DNA from: Rhodobacteraceae bacterium HTCC2150
Lineage (GTDB): Bacteria > Pseudomonadota > Alphaproteobacteria > Rhodobacterales > Rhodobacteraceae
Reading direction: 5' to 3'
Assembly (NCBI GenBank): GCA_000169395.1
Contig: AAXZ01000015.1
Location: 1 to 41,178 of the forward strand
Length of the DNA: 41,178 nucleotides
In this document: one piece after another, positions 34,055-41,178 of the stretch
Layout: each line of letters opens with the position of its first letter
How positions within the stretch are numbered: position 1 is the first letter of the stretch
Notes under the pieces: model-generated
Database searches by the model: none
What the model was told of the DNA's origin: nothing
Seen by the model: the letters and a program-made list of their open reading frames with translations, nothing else
Translations under genes and position numbers: made by a program

Positions 34055-34669
34055 ATGCAACATTTCATGACACTTCGCCGTCACACAGTCACCAAGAATG
34101 ATCTGGTCAACCTTGGTGATGGACAGCACGCCATTCGTGTTTTGCAAGGAAACGTCATAATCGGGGATCGTACCATTGCTGCGGGTGAAGGAACCTATGC
34201 CGGTGTTGGGTCTACGCTTTCTGGTGACGCTGAAATTTTGCAGTTTACGATTAGTGGGCAAAAACACGAAGGCGCCAATTTGATGTCCCAAGAAATTCAC
34301 GGATTCGCGACAGCGGCGATCTTGCGTCTGGATCAGATCACTTTTCCACCCGGTGCCATCGCCTACCGGCATATCCACGCAGGTGCCGGTATTCGGTGTT
34401 TGATTTCGGGTGAATTGACGATCCGTGCAGACGATCATGTTGAAATAATGCCACCCTTCAAGCCGTGGTTTGAGGCCGCCAACAGTCCAGTGCGTGCCGA
34501 GGCGTCGTTGACCCATGAGACCACCTTTGTTCGGGCCATGTTGCTGCCCGTGGAATACTCTGGAAAGCCAACGATTACCTATTTGAATACCGAGGATGAT
34601 GACAAACCAAGGTTGCAATCAAACCACCGCTTCTTTGATCAACTGTTGGATTTTGAAAACCTTCAGTGA
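34055..34669 (+). CDS. Cupin-fold protein of unknown function
   Basis: 204 residues. The cupin core is near residues 95-130 (ITFPPGAIAYRHIHAGAGIR, then CLISGELTIRADDHVEIMPP), with an H-x-H pair usable for metal binding. A first, less clear beta region (IRVLQGNVIIGDRTIAAGEG) suggests a bicupin. It is alone on the plus strand, sharing the promoter region with the divergent permease, and its 3' end overlaps the convergent GlcG-like gene by 7 bp. Confidence 0.7.
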   Translation: MQHFMTLRRHTVTKNDLVNLGDGQHAIRVLQGNVIIGDRTIAAGEGTYAGVGSTLSGDAEILQFTISGQKHEGANLMSQEIHGFATAAILRLDQITFPPGAIAYRHIHAGAGIRCLISGELTIRADDHVEIMPPFKPWFEAANSPVRAEASLTHETTFVRAMLLPVEYSGKPTITYLNTEDDDKPRLQSNHRFFDQLLDFENLQ

Positions 34670-35151
34670 TCCTTGTCTGAAAGGCTGGATTTTTGCCATT
34701 CAGGATCAACCTCGGACGGTTCTGAAAACAGACCAGCCGCCTTTACGCCGACGATGGCACAGTATTCGTCTTTTTCCGACGTATCGCCACTGATGCCGAC
34801 GGCACCGATGGTGAAACCTTCGCTGTCCTCAATCAACACGCCGCCCGGAACAGGCACGAAACGTCCACCCGATGCCGCGCCTAAAGAATTCACAAACGTC
34901 GGGCGTTTTGACAAGCGGTCGCGAATAAGGCGGCTGGAAATGCCCATGCCAAGTGCGCCCCAGGCCTTACCCATCGCAATATCAAATCGCATGATGCCAG
35001 ATCCGTCTTCGCTTTTGGTGGCGATGATTTTGCCGCCTGCATCCAAGACGATGACAGTCAATGGCAACAAGTCAGCCTTGCGCCCCTCGGTCAATGCCAC
35101 ATCAACAATCCGCTCTGCGTCTTGCAATCTTAGGGTGGGTTTAAGTTTCAT
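34663..35151 (-). CDS. GlcG/HbpS family heme- or ligand-binding protein
   Basis: 162 residues from the ATG at 35151, supported by GGAG 8 bases upstream. Family features: LQDAERIVDVALTEGRK, LTVIVLDAGGKIIATKSEDG, a mid-protein KAWGALGMG, GGRFVPVPGGVLI and TIGAVGISGDTSEKDEYCA. GlcG/HbpS (DUF336) proteins bind heme or small organic acids and are often the last gene in uptake or catabolic operons. Here it follows the TRAP large permease by 27 bp and probably belongs to that operon. Confidence 0.85.
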   Translation of the reverse strand: MKLKPTLRLQDAERIVDVALTEGRKADLLPLTVIVLDAGGKIIATKSEDGSGIMRFDIAMGKAWGALGMGISSRLIRDRLSKRPTFVNSLGAASGGRFVPVPGGVLIEDSEGFTIGAVGISGDTSEKDEYCAIVGVKAAGLFSEPSEVDPEWQKSSLSDKDH

Positions 35152-35178
35152 ACGCAACACTCCACATTAGGGGCCTCA

Positions 35179-36498
35179 TCAATGCATCAAGCTTGGCAAC
35201 CAAGTCACGATTTCTGGATACCGTAGTAACAACGCGATGGTGATAACGTCGGCGACGAAAAACAATGCAATCCCGCGGAATACCTGTGTCAGGGATATAT
35301 CAGGGCGAACGCCATTTACCACAAAACAGTTCAATCCAATGGGCGGTGTGATCAGGCAAACTTCGGCCATTTTCACAACGATAATGCCAAACCAAATACT
35401 GTCGAAACCAAGTGCAATAACGGCAGGATATACAACAGGCAGCGTCAGCAATAGCATCCCAATCGCATCCATGAACATGCCCAATACGGAATAGGCGATA
35501 AGGATGCAGATCATGATTACCATGGGCGAGGCATCAAGGCTGATGATCCACGAAGTAAACGCCTCGGGCAAACCTGAGAAACCCAAGAAACGAACGAAGA
35601 TTAGAACGCCCCAGATAAGCGAAAAGATCATCGCCGTAAGTTTTGCAGATTCCATCAAGGCAGCGGTGATCGTTTTCATTCGCGTCCCACGAATAAGCGC
35701 CAACCCAAAGACAACCGTTGCACCAAGTGCCCCTGCCTCTGTTGGTGTGGCCCAGCCGTTATAAATTGCTGACATGATAATCGCGACAACGATAAAAATT
35801 GGGGAAATACCGGGCAGCGAATAAATACGTTCTTTCCACGTATACCCTTTCACTGAGGGCGCATCTTGGGGTTTGTACAGCGCCCAAACGATGATGATGC
35901 CGCCATAGATAAGTGCAGAAACCGCGCCGGGCAGAAACCCTGCCAACAACAATTCACCCACGGATTCCTCAACAATGATCGCATAGATCACCAAGATAGC
36001 TGATGGTGGGATAAGGGATGCGAGCGTGCCGCCTGCTGCAACAACACCCGCTGCCAGTTTTTTGTCATAGCCGTATCGCAACATTTCCGGAATCGCGACG
36101 CGAGAAAATACCGCGGCCGTCGCTGTTGATGCACCTGATACCGCCGCAAAACCTGCGGTGGCAAATACCGTTGCCACGGCCAAACCACCTGGCACCCAGC
36201 CCACCCATTTACGGGCAGCATCAAACAATTGCTGGGTCATGCCAGCGTGAAACGCCAAAAACCCGATAAAGATGAACATCGGCAAAACACTAAGTGCGTA
36301 GGTGGATGATTTAGAATGCGGGATTGTACCGATGATGCCAGCGGCAGGTCCCCAGCCCAAAAGTTCGACCAATCCAAAAAGACCAACTATTGCCGCCGCG
36401 AATACAACGCGGACACCAAGAAAGACCAAGACCAAAAGGCAACCAAGGCCGATAAGCCCAACGGTGAAAGGATCACCAAAACCAATTCCTAAAATCAT
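35179..36498 (-). CDS. dctM: TRAP transporter large permease (DctM)
   Basis: 439 residues, about 12 transmembrane segments, with DctM-type motifs PMFIFIGFLAFHAGMTQQLF, GGLAVATVFATAGFAAVSGA, GTLASLIPPSAILVIYAII and GMFMDAIGMLLLTLPVVYPA. It forms the sodium-coupled channel of a TRAP transporter for an organic acid. Its ATG overlaps the dctQ stop (36495-36498). Confidence 0.93.
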   Translation of the reverse strand: MILGIGFGDPFTVGLIGLGCLLVLVFLGVRVVFAAAIVGLFGLVELLGWGPAAGIIGTIPHSKSSTYALSVLPMFIFIGFLAFHAGMTQQLFDAARKWVGWVPGGLAVATVFATAGFAAVSGASTATAAVFSRVAIPEMLRYGYDKKLAAGVVAAGGTLASLIPPSAILVIYAIIVEESVGELLLAGFLPGAVSALIYGGIIIVWALYKPQDAPSVKGYTWKERIYSLPGISPIFIVVAIIMSAIYNGWATPTEAGALGATVVFGLALIRGTRMKTITAALMESAKLTAMIFSLIWGVLIFVRFLGFSGLPEAFTSWIISLDASPMVIMICILIAYSVLGMFMDAIGMLLLTLPVVYPAVIALGFDSIWFGIIVVKMAEVCLITPPIGLNCFVVNGVRPDISLTQVFRGIALFFVADVITIALLLRYPEIVTWLPSLMH

Positions 36499-37145
36499 TG
36501 TTTTTCGCCCTGACCTGATTGAACATTTTCAGGCACATCGTCACCAAATGTTTCGTGAATTTCATCGGCTGCTTGTTCTGCAGCACCTTGAATAACTGTC
36601 ACACCAACCGGTGTTTTGCTGGGATCAATAAACAGACGGATCGACCCGATCAGTTGGATTGTTAAGCGGATGAACCAAAAACCAAAGGCAATCGGCACCA
36701 AAAGTTTGGATGGCCAAACGGGAAATTCGGCGTCAATCGTGCTGTCGCCCAATGTGTAGGATCGTAAAAAGTGACCCCAGCCGTGCCAGATTAAAACGCC
36801 GATGATGAACAAGGCTACTAAGGTGCCAAATACTTCAAAGCCCCACAACGCGCGTCCTCGAAATCGGCCAATCAGAATTTCCATGCGGATATGCGCGCCT
36901 AAGCGTTGGCAATATGCGGCACCCAGAAATGCCATGCTTGCCATGGATAATTCGACCAAATCGATGTAGCCCGCGATCGGTGAATTAAAAACGGTCCGAA
37001 ACAGAATTTGCGCACTGCCCAGTAACATCAAAACGAAAATCGCCAAGGCGGCGAACATATTTATAGTGTCTTCAAAGGGGCGCATGGCGCGGTCAGCGAT
37101 GCCAAGCAGACCGGCGGCTTCAGGATCAGAATTTTGTTCGGACAT
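36495..37145 (-). CDS. dctQ: TRAP transporter small permease (DctQ)
   Basis: 216 residues with four transmembrane helices (FAALAIFVLMLLGSAQILFR, YIDLVELSMASMAFLGAAYC, LVALFIIGVLIWHGWG, LLVPIAFGFWFIRLTIQLIG). Longer than usual because of an acidic C-terminal tail after residue ~175 (EQAADEIHETFGDDVPE). It partners DctM. It is separated from dctP by an 83-bp gap that holds a hairpin. Confidence 0.9.
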   Translation of the reverse strand: MSEQNSDPEAAGLLGIADRAMRPFEDTINMFAALAIFVLMLLGSAQILFRTVFNSPIAGYIDLVELSMASMAFLGAAYCQRLGAHIRMEILIGRFRGRALWGFEVFGTLVALFIIGVLIWHGWGHFLRSYTLGDSTIDAEFPVWPSKLLVPIAFGFWFIRLTIQLIGSIRLFIDPSKTPVGVTVIQGAAEQAADEIHETFGDDVPENVQSGQGEKQ

Positions 37146-37170
37146 TGCACTCGATCCTTAAATTTTTACG

Positions 37171-37215
37171 TGCCAAAAGGTGGCAAGTCTGAAAGGCGCA
37201 GACACGCCTTTCAGA
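37171..37215. promoter_or_regulatory. Intercistronic hairpins between dctP and dctQ
   Basis: A perfect 11-bp stem tctgaaaggcg (37188-37198) / cgcctttcaga (37205-37215) with a 6-base loop, plus a small tgcca/tggca stem at 37171-37185, in the gap between dctP and dctQ. On the minus strand no T-run follows directly, so this is probably an RNA-stabilising or partial-termination element that keeps the binding protein in excess over the permease, a common design in such operons. Confidence 0.6.
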
Positions 37216-37228
37216 TTTTTAGACTAAC

Positions 37229-38275
37229 TTATTGGTTTGCAGCTTCTGCTGCATATTCCCAAACAGCGTCAAACACGGCTTGCGAGTCAAACTTGTCTTT
37301 GTTGTCCTCAATCCATGCATCCCAAACGGGCTTACCAGCAACTTCTTTGAAAGTTGCCAATTGCTCGTCTGTGTAAACGATTTTAGTCATGGATTTTTCA
37401 AACGCTGGCAAATTGATTGCGTCTTGTTCCGCATAGGCTGCTTGTTCGGCGTCCATCACCATGTCGCGGCTTTCCATCAACAATGCTTGGTATTGAGGTG
37501 GTAACGCTTCATATGCGGTTTTGTTGAATACCCAACCACATTCTGATGTGCCAGGTGCCAAGTTGCTTGTGTACCAATCAGCCTCTTCGCTGATTTTAAA
37601 GGACACGTGCGCATAGGTGAACGGGAATGCCGCCGCATCTAGAGCACCACGTTGGAATGCCGTGGATGTTTCACCCGCTGGCAATGTTTGCTTAACAGCG
37701 CCCAATTTTTCCATGGCTGTACCAAGACCACCACCGGCACGAACGCGTTTACCCGCCCAACCTTCTAGTGTTGTTGGCGCGTCGCCTTTGCCCAGAATTT
37801 CATACTGTGGCAACAGACCTGAAACATATGGAACTGCATTCCACTTTTCCATGTCGGCAACAATCGCTGGATGCGACATCATTTTGGAACGCACGTATTT
37901 ATCAACCGCTGGATCACCTAGCGGCAAGAACGGCAATGAGAACACCATCCACGCAGGGTTTTTACCTGGGTGATAGAAGTTACAAATTGCGGCACCTTCA
38001 AAGGCGTTCAGTTTTAGACCGTCAAGGTTTTCACGGTTGCTTGAAAGTTGTGCACCGTAGAAAATTTTGATCTGAAATTTTCCGTCTGTTTCAGCAGCGG
38101 CCTTCGCTGCCAGCTCTTCCATGCCGGCCGACAAAGCCCGTGGATTGCCCCACATCGAAATTTTCCAAAAAACGCTTGGGCCATCGACATTGGCCGCTTG
38201 TAATGTTGTTGGAATAGCAAGGCTGGCGCATGTGGCGGCCAGAACAAATGCTGTTTTCATTTTACCTAATTTCAT
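37229..38275 (-). CDS. dctP: TRAP transporter periplasmic substrate-binding protein (DctP)
   Basis: 348 residues from the ATG at 38275 (strong GGGAGGA upstream; a TTG at 38290 lies before this site and is rejected). A Sec signal peptide (MKLGKMKTAFVLAATCASLA...LQA) precedes the mature protein. DctP family blocks: FQIKIFYGAQLSSNRENLDG, GWAGKRVRAGGGLGTAMEKL, GETSTAFQRGALDAAAFPF. The conserved Arg in GKRVRAGG is the position that usually contacts a substrate carboxylate. The ligand cannot be named. First gene of the dctPQM-glcG-like operon. Confidence 0.92.
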   Translation of the reverse strand: MKLGKMKTAFVLAATCASLAIPTTLQAANVDGPSVFWKISMWGNPRALSAGMEELAAKAAAETDGKFQIKIFYGAQLSSNRENLDGLKLNAFEGAAICNFYHPGKNPAWMVFSLPFLPLGDPAVDKYVRSKMMSHPAIVADMEKWNAVPYVSGLLPQYEILGKGDAPTTLEGWAGKRVRAGGGLGTAMEKLGAVKQTLPAGETSTAFQRGALDAAAFPFTYAHVSFKISEEADWYTSNLAPGTSECGWVFNKTAYEALPPQYQALLMESRDMVMDAEQAAYAEQDAINLPAFEKSMTKIVYTDEQLATFKEVAGKPVWDAWIEDNKDKFDSQAVFDAVWEYAAEAANQ

Positions 38276-38497
38276 ATTTTTTCCTCCCAATCATAGCTTC
38301 GAAAAGTCCCGCAAACAGTTTGCGAAAGCCACATTCAAAACAGATATGGGAAATACTAGCCATCCAAATGATAAAATCAATGATTTAAAACAATTTTTCA
38401 AAATATCGATTTTTTTTGAGTGGCGATTGATCCAATATCCGTGTTCCAAAGGGAGCGACCCCTGTATAGACGGGTTCAAAGTTTACGTAACTTAGTT

Positions 38498-39241
38498 CTA
38501 ACCCAAGAAATTTGATGCAAGCAATCGCAATGCTAACAATGTCAGAATGGCAATAATGGCTTTGTCGAAAGTGGACTTTGGAAGTTTTTTACCCAATACA
38601 CCGCCAACCAACATGCCAAAGATAAAAGGCACAAAGGCTGCTACGCCATAGATGAACCGCTCCCAATTCAAGACCCCAAGCGCTAGTTGTGCGGGGATTT
38701 GAACAAGGGTCATCGTGAAGAAAAAGAGGGACATCGAAAAAATGAACTCTTCACGACGCAAATTAAGCGAGCTCATGAAGGTGACTGTGATTGGAGCTGA
38801 AAGGCCTGTCGATCCTTGTAAAAACCCGCCGACGGCGCCAACCGGCACCACCAGCCGTTTCGCCAAATTCCAGTTTAGTGACCATTTTGGGTTTTTCAGT
38901 CGGAAAGTGACAAATATCAAAATAAGAACGGCGACCGTGTTCATAAGGGCCAATCCGCTAAAACGCGCCAATACTAATGTGCCAAACCCCGCACCAATCA
39001 TGCCAAGAATAGCAAACTTCCATGCAAATGCGTCGGCTGGATTGTGCTTTCGAAACCGCCAAGTTTGCCACGCATTTGACAGGATGTTTGGCACCAAAAA
39101 TACAGCAACTGCAAATGGTACATCTACAAGAAGTGCCATGGTCGGGATTGCAACCAATGGGGCCCCAATCCCTGTGGCACCTTTAAAGATACCGCCGACA
39201 ATAAAGGTCAAACAAACAAGAGCTAGATATTCAACAGGCAT
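38498..39241 (-). CDS. TauE/SafE family sulfite/sulfonate-type exporter
   Basis: About 247 residues from the ATG at 39241; a TTG start at 39256 would add five residues. Eight hydrophobic helices in two repeats, each opening with a family motif: FIVGGIFKGATGIGAPLVAI and VGAVGGFLQGSTGLSAPITV. Family members move sulfite, sulfoacetate or other organic anions, or act in uptake; the substrate here is unknown. It lies 32 bp after the cupin gene. Confidence 0.88.
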   Translation of the reverse strand: MPVEYLALVCLTFIVGGIFKGATGIGAPLVAIPTMALLVDVPFAVAVFLVPNILSNAWQTWRFRKHNPADAFAWKFAILGMIGAGFGTLVLARFSGLALMNTVAVLILIFVTFRLKNPKWSLNWNLAKRLVVPVGAVGGFLQGSTGLSAPITVTFMSSLNLRREEFIFSMSLFFFTMTLVQIPAQLALGVLNWERFIYGVAAFVPFIFGMLVGGVLGKKLPKSTFDKAIIAILTLLALRLLASNFLG

Positions 39242-39273
39242 GGTTTCTAGCCCCAACTTTCATTGCAAGTAAA

Positions 39274-39801
39274 CTAGCGGTGGATGCCTTTTTGGCGATC
39301 TTCGGGTGCGTCGCGCTGACTGACACCGTCCACCAGAACAAATGCAATAACGCAAGGTTCAGTTCCACGATTTGACCACGCATGATTGTTGCCACGTTGG
39401 ACAAGAACATCACCGGCCTTTAGCAACAGATCATCCTCTTCTTCGTCCATCATCATCCAAATCTCGCCGGTCAAAACAATTGCATAGTCCAACGAGTCTG
39501 TGCGGTGCATAAAGGGGTGGCGGGCATCCTCGACCACGTTGGCACTTGCGCCCATTTCACCGAATGCGGTTTTCCCGTCCAAAGTCTTAAGAACTTCGGG
39601 ATCTTCGGGTAGGAATTCAACACAACGAAACGTGCTGCCCAAATGGGGTGGGTGAAGAACGAAACCCCCTGTGCAGGTTTCGGTTGATCCATCAAATTCT
39701 GCTGGGCTGCCGCGTTCGATCCAGAAATTTGTCAGACGAACGCCGGGTCGATTTGGGCGTTCTAGATACTGGGTGACGACTCTGCGAAACTCTCGTGCCA
39801 T
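39274..39801 (-). CDS. Cupin-domain protein
   Basis: 175 residues. A single C-terminal cupin_2 domain: HRTDSLDYAIVLTGEIWMMM, then DEEEDDLLLKAGDVLVQRGN and NHAWSNRGTEPCVIAFVLVD, with a His-rich candidate metal site. Its ATG follows CAGGAGAATTAA, a good ribosome-binding site. It sits between the truncated TRAP permease (14 bp upstream) and TauE, suggesting one catabolic or uptake operon whose function I cannot name. Confidence 0.82.
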   Translation of the reverse strand: MAREFRRVVTQYLERPNRPGVRLTNFWIERGSPAEFDGSTETCTGGFVLHPPHLGSTFRCVEFLPEDPEVLKTLDGKTAFGEMGASANVVEDARHPFMHRTDSLDYAIVLTGEIWMMMDEEEDDLLLKAGDVLVQRGNNHAWSNRGTEPCVIAFVLVDGVSQRDAPEDRQKGIHR

Positions 39802-39815
39802 TTAATTCTCCTGTA

Positions 39816-40567
39816 TCATGCTTTGCGAGGTGTGTTTGAGGCAGATTTGCTGCCCCAAATAATCAAAACTAAAATGGCCAGTCCAACGGCGTCGCTTATC
39901 CATCCTTGATGAAGGAGGGCAATGCCTGCGCTTGCCATGACGATCCGTTGCCAAACCGACAGGGGCGTCGTGGAATAGCCAACAACGGCTGATGCAATGG
40001 CAAAAACGCCAAATGCCCCTGAAACGATGGCCAAAATAATGGGCCCGATTGACCCGTCTAGCAATAATGCTGGCCCAAAAACAAAAACGAAAGGCAGGAT
40101 GTAACAGGTGATCCCGTAAAAGAACGCGGTCCAGCCAACGCGATTGATATCGGCCTTGGCAATGCCCGCCGCCACATAAGAGGCCAGCGCCACAGGGGGT
40201 GTTATCGTGGAAACGCATCCGTAAAAGAAAACAAACAGGTGGGCTGTCAAAAGTGGCAATCCCATTTTGGCAAGTGCGGGCGCAACGACTGTTGCCAACA
40301 CAAGATAGGCGGCCGTGGTCGGTAACCCCATCCCGAGAATAATTGCCGTGAGCATGGTCAAAACGAGCGCAAAGAATAAATAACCACCAGAAGCAACCAC
40401 AATCAAACCCGAGATTTTTGATCCCAATCCCGTGATGCCAAGGGTGCCGGCGATAATACCTGCCGCCGCACAAGCGGCCGCGATTGGCACAACTGATTTT
40501 GCGCCGTTGGTGATCGCGCTTGCGGATTTGGTTAAAATATCGAAACTTAGTTTTCGCTTCCAAATGA
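39816..40567 (-). pseudogene. TAXI-type fused TRAP permease, 5' part removed by an IS element
   Basis: The open frame encodes only the C-terminal ~250 residues of a TAXI-TRAP permease: ITNGAKSVVPIAAACAAAGI, LTAIILGMGLPTTAAYLVLA, HLFVFFYGCVSTITPPVALA, and GWTAFFYGITCYILPFVFVF. Complete proteins of this fused 4TM+12TM type are 600-870 residues. Upstream, TRAP-like sequence (DILTKSASAITNGAKSV) stops at about 40567, where the IS481-family element begins. A GTG at 40490 could start a fragment, but a functional permease is unlikely. Confidence 0.8.
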
Positions 40568-41178
40568 TGTGTAGCCTAGACGAGCCTGTGGGACACTTGT
40601 GGGGTTACTGTAGCTTGTCTCTGAGAGCTTCGTAAGGGGTCTGCCCATTGTGCGCGCCATGTGGTCTGGCGAAGTTGTAAAACCGTTCCCACTCGTCCAG
40701 CTTGGCCTCGAGATCGACATCACCCTTGTAGCTCAGGAGCTGATAGAACTCCTGTTGATCGGATCGGTGAGATCGCTCCACTTTTCCATTTAACTGGGGC
40801 GTGCCGCGTTTTATGTAGGCGTGCCTGATCCCAACATCTTCAACATGCCAATGGAATTTGGCTTGGAACTCGTGGCCGTTATCTGTCCGCACTTCACGAA
40901 TACGGAACGGGAACTTTTCAATGATGTGATCAATGAAGTCGATTGCGCTTGCCTGCGTGTGTTTCTCGTAGATCTTAAGGGCCCGAACTCTTGTCGCATC
41001 ATCGATCGCGGTGAACTGGAAGCGGCGTACTTTCTCGCCGCGTTTTCCTTTGATGTCAGAAACTTGACGTCACTTGGATATGGTGTCCTGGCACCTGTTT
41101 CTGATAGCGTTTGTGTGTATTTACGCATTCGTGTGCCTCTGGGTAGTCGGTGAGACATTGCGCTTGAGGATACGGTAA
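40568..41178 (-). mobile_element. IS481-family insertion sequence (partial, runs off the window)
   Basis: The inner end lies at about 40568-40570, where TRAP permease sequence changes to tgtagcctagacgagcctgt reading into the element; IS481-family ends typically begin TGT. The transposase gene occupies 40605-41178 on the minus strand. The outer end lies beyond the window, so the target duplication cannot be checked. Confidence 0.75.
40605..41178 (-). pseudogene. IS481-family transposase (partial, frameshifted)
   Basis: The C-terminal part is open from about 41070 to 40605: KGKRGEKVRRFQFTAIDDAT, EVRTDNGHEFQAKFHWHVED, LNGKVERSHRSDQQEFYQLL and FYNFARPHGAHNGQTPYEAL, with rve-domain acidic residues in AIDDAT, RTDNGHEF and the Glu of KVERSH. 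Upstream of ~41075 the homology changes frame repeatedly (MRK, then IHT, KRYQKQVPGHHIQV, DVKFLT). Each change is repaired by one added base in a short run: AAA(A), AAA(A), G(G), T(T). It is either a decaying copy or a region of sequencing error near the window end. Confidence 0.8.

Noticed and set aside
39802-40563. A 253-codon open frame overlapping the truncated TRAP permease
   Set aside because: Composition is His/Arg/Cys-rich and meaningless, while the other frame encodes clear TRAP permease sequence.

Overview
The window looks like part of an extrachromosomal replicon (plasmid or chromid) of a marine Rhodobacteraceae bacterium (Roseobacter group). Three things point there. First, a parA/parB-like pair is divergent from a replication initiator that carries a DnaA domain-I-like C-terminus, the 'DnaA-like' replicon type known from this family. 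Second, palindromic parS-like sites and iteron-like repeats surround it. Third, the cargo is typical of roseobacters: sox regulatory genes, a cox-type molybdenum hydroxylase, TRAP transporters and an IS481-family element. No tRNA, rRNA or CRISPR was seen.

Layout. 1-2153: left edge of a thiosulfate oxidation (sox) locus, with partial soxV/ccdA on the minus strand divergent from soxS, soxR and a SoxT-like YeeE/YedE transporter. 2245-8866: a catabolic operon on the minus strand (HpaB-type flavin monooxygenase, Rid protein, Rieske oxygenase, DUF1028, HutD, and a flavin reductase fused to a LysR-type effector domain), faced by a LysR regulator whose own effector domain is closely related to the fused one. 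8867-12698: partition/replication module with three parS-like palindromes, two of them inside parA and parB coding sequence, and iteron-like repeats next to the initiator. 12909-19403: two tightly packed minus-strand operons holding an animal-type heme peroxidase with five small envelope or unknown proteins, and a PAP2/vanadium-haloperoxidase-like protein with a papain-like peptidase; the SARP/TolB/TPR regulator at 19481-21439 lies upstream. 21721-25875: LuxR response regulator, FIST sensor and hybrid histidine kinase, resembling NosP-NahK nitric-oxide sensing. 26112-30339: coxG-coxS-coxL-coxM of the form II type (AYRGAGR active-site loop), followed by a decayed NosR/NirI-like pseudogene. 31036-34669: XdhC/CoxI, cytochrome c, a multi-spanning permease and a cupin protein. 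34663-38275: a complete TRAP transporter operon with a GlcG/HbpS-like protein. 38498-41178: TauE/SafE permease, cupin protein and a TAXI-type TRAP permease whose 5' part is cut off by an IS481-family element.

How the parts fit. The HpaB/Rieske operon looks like a complete oxygenative catabolic route for an unidentified aromatic or N-containing compound. The fused reductase suggests that substrate gates reductant supply through the same kind of ligand pocket that controls transcription. The peroxidase/peptidase/PAP2 region, with its own regulator and a two-component system next to it, is the least explained part.

Several open reading frames are broken by losses of one base in short homopolymers (the fusion gene; the transposase at the right edge). 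These may be real mutations or sequencing errors, and the sequence alone cannot decide.
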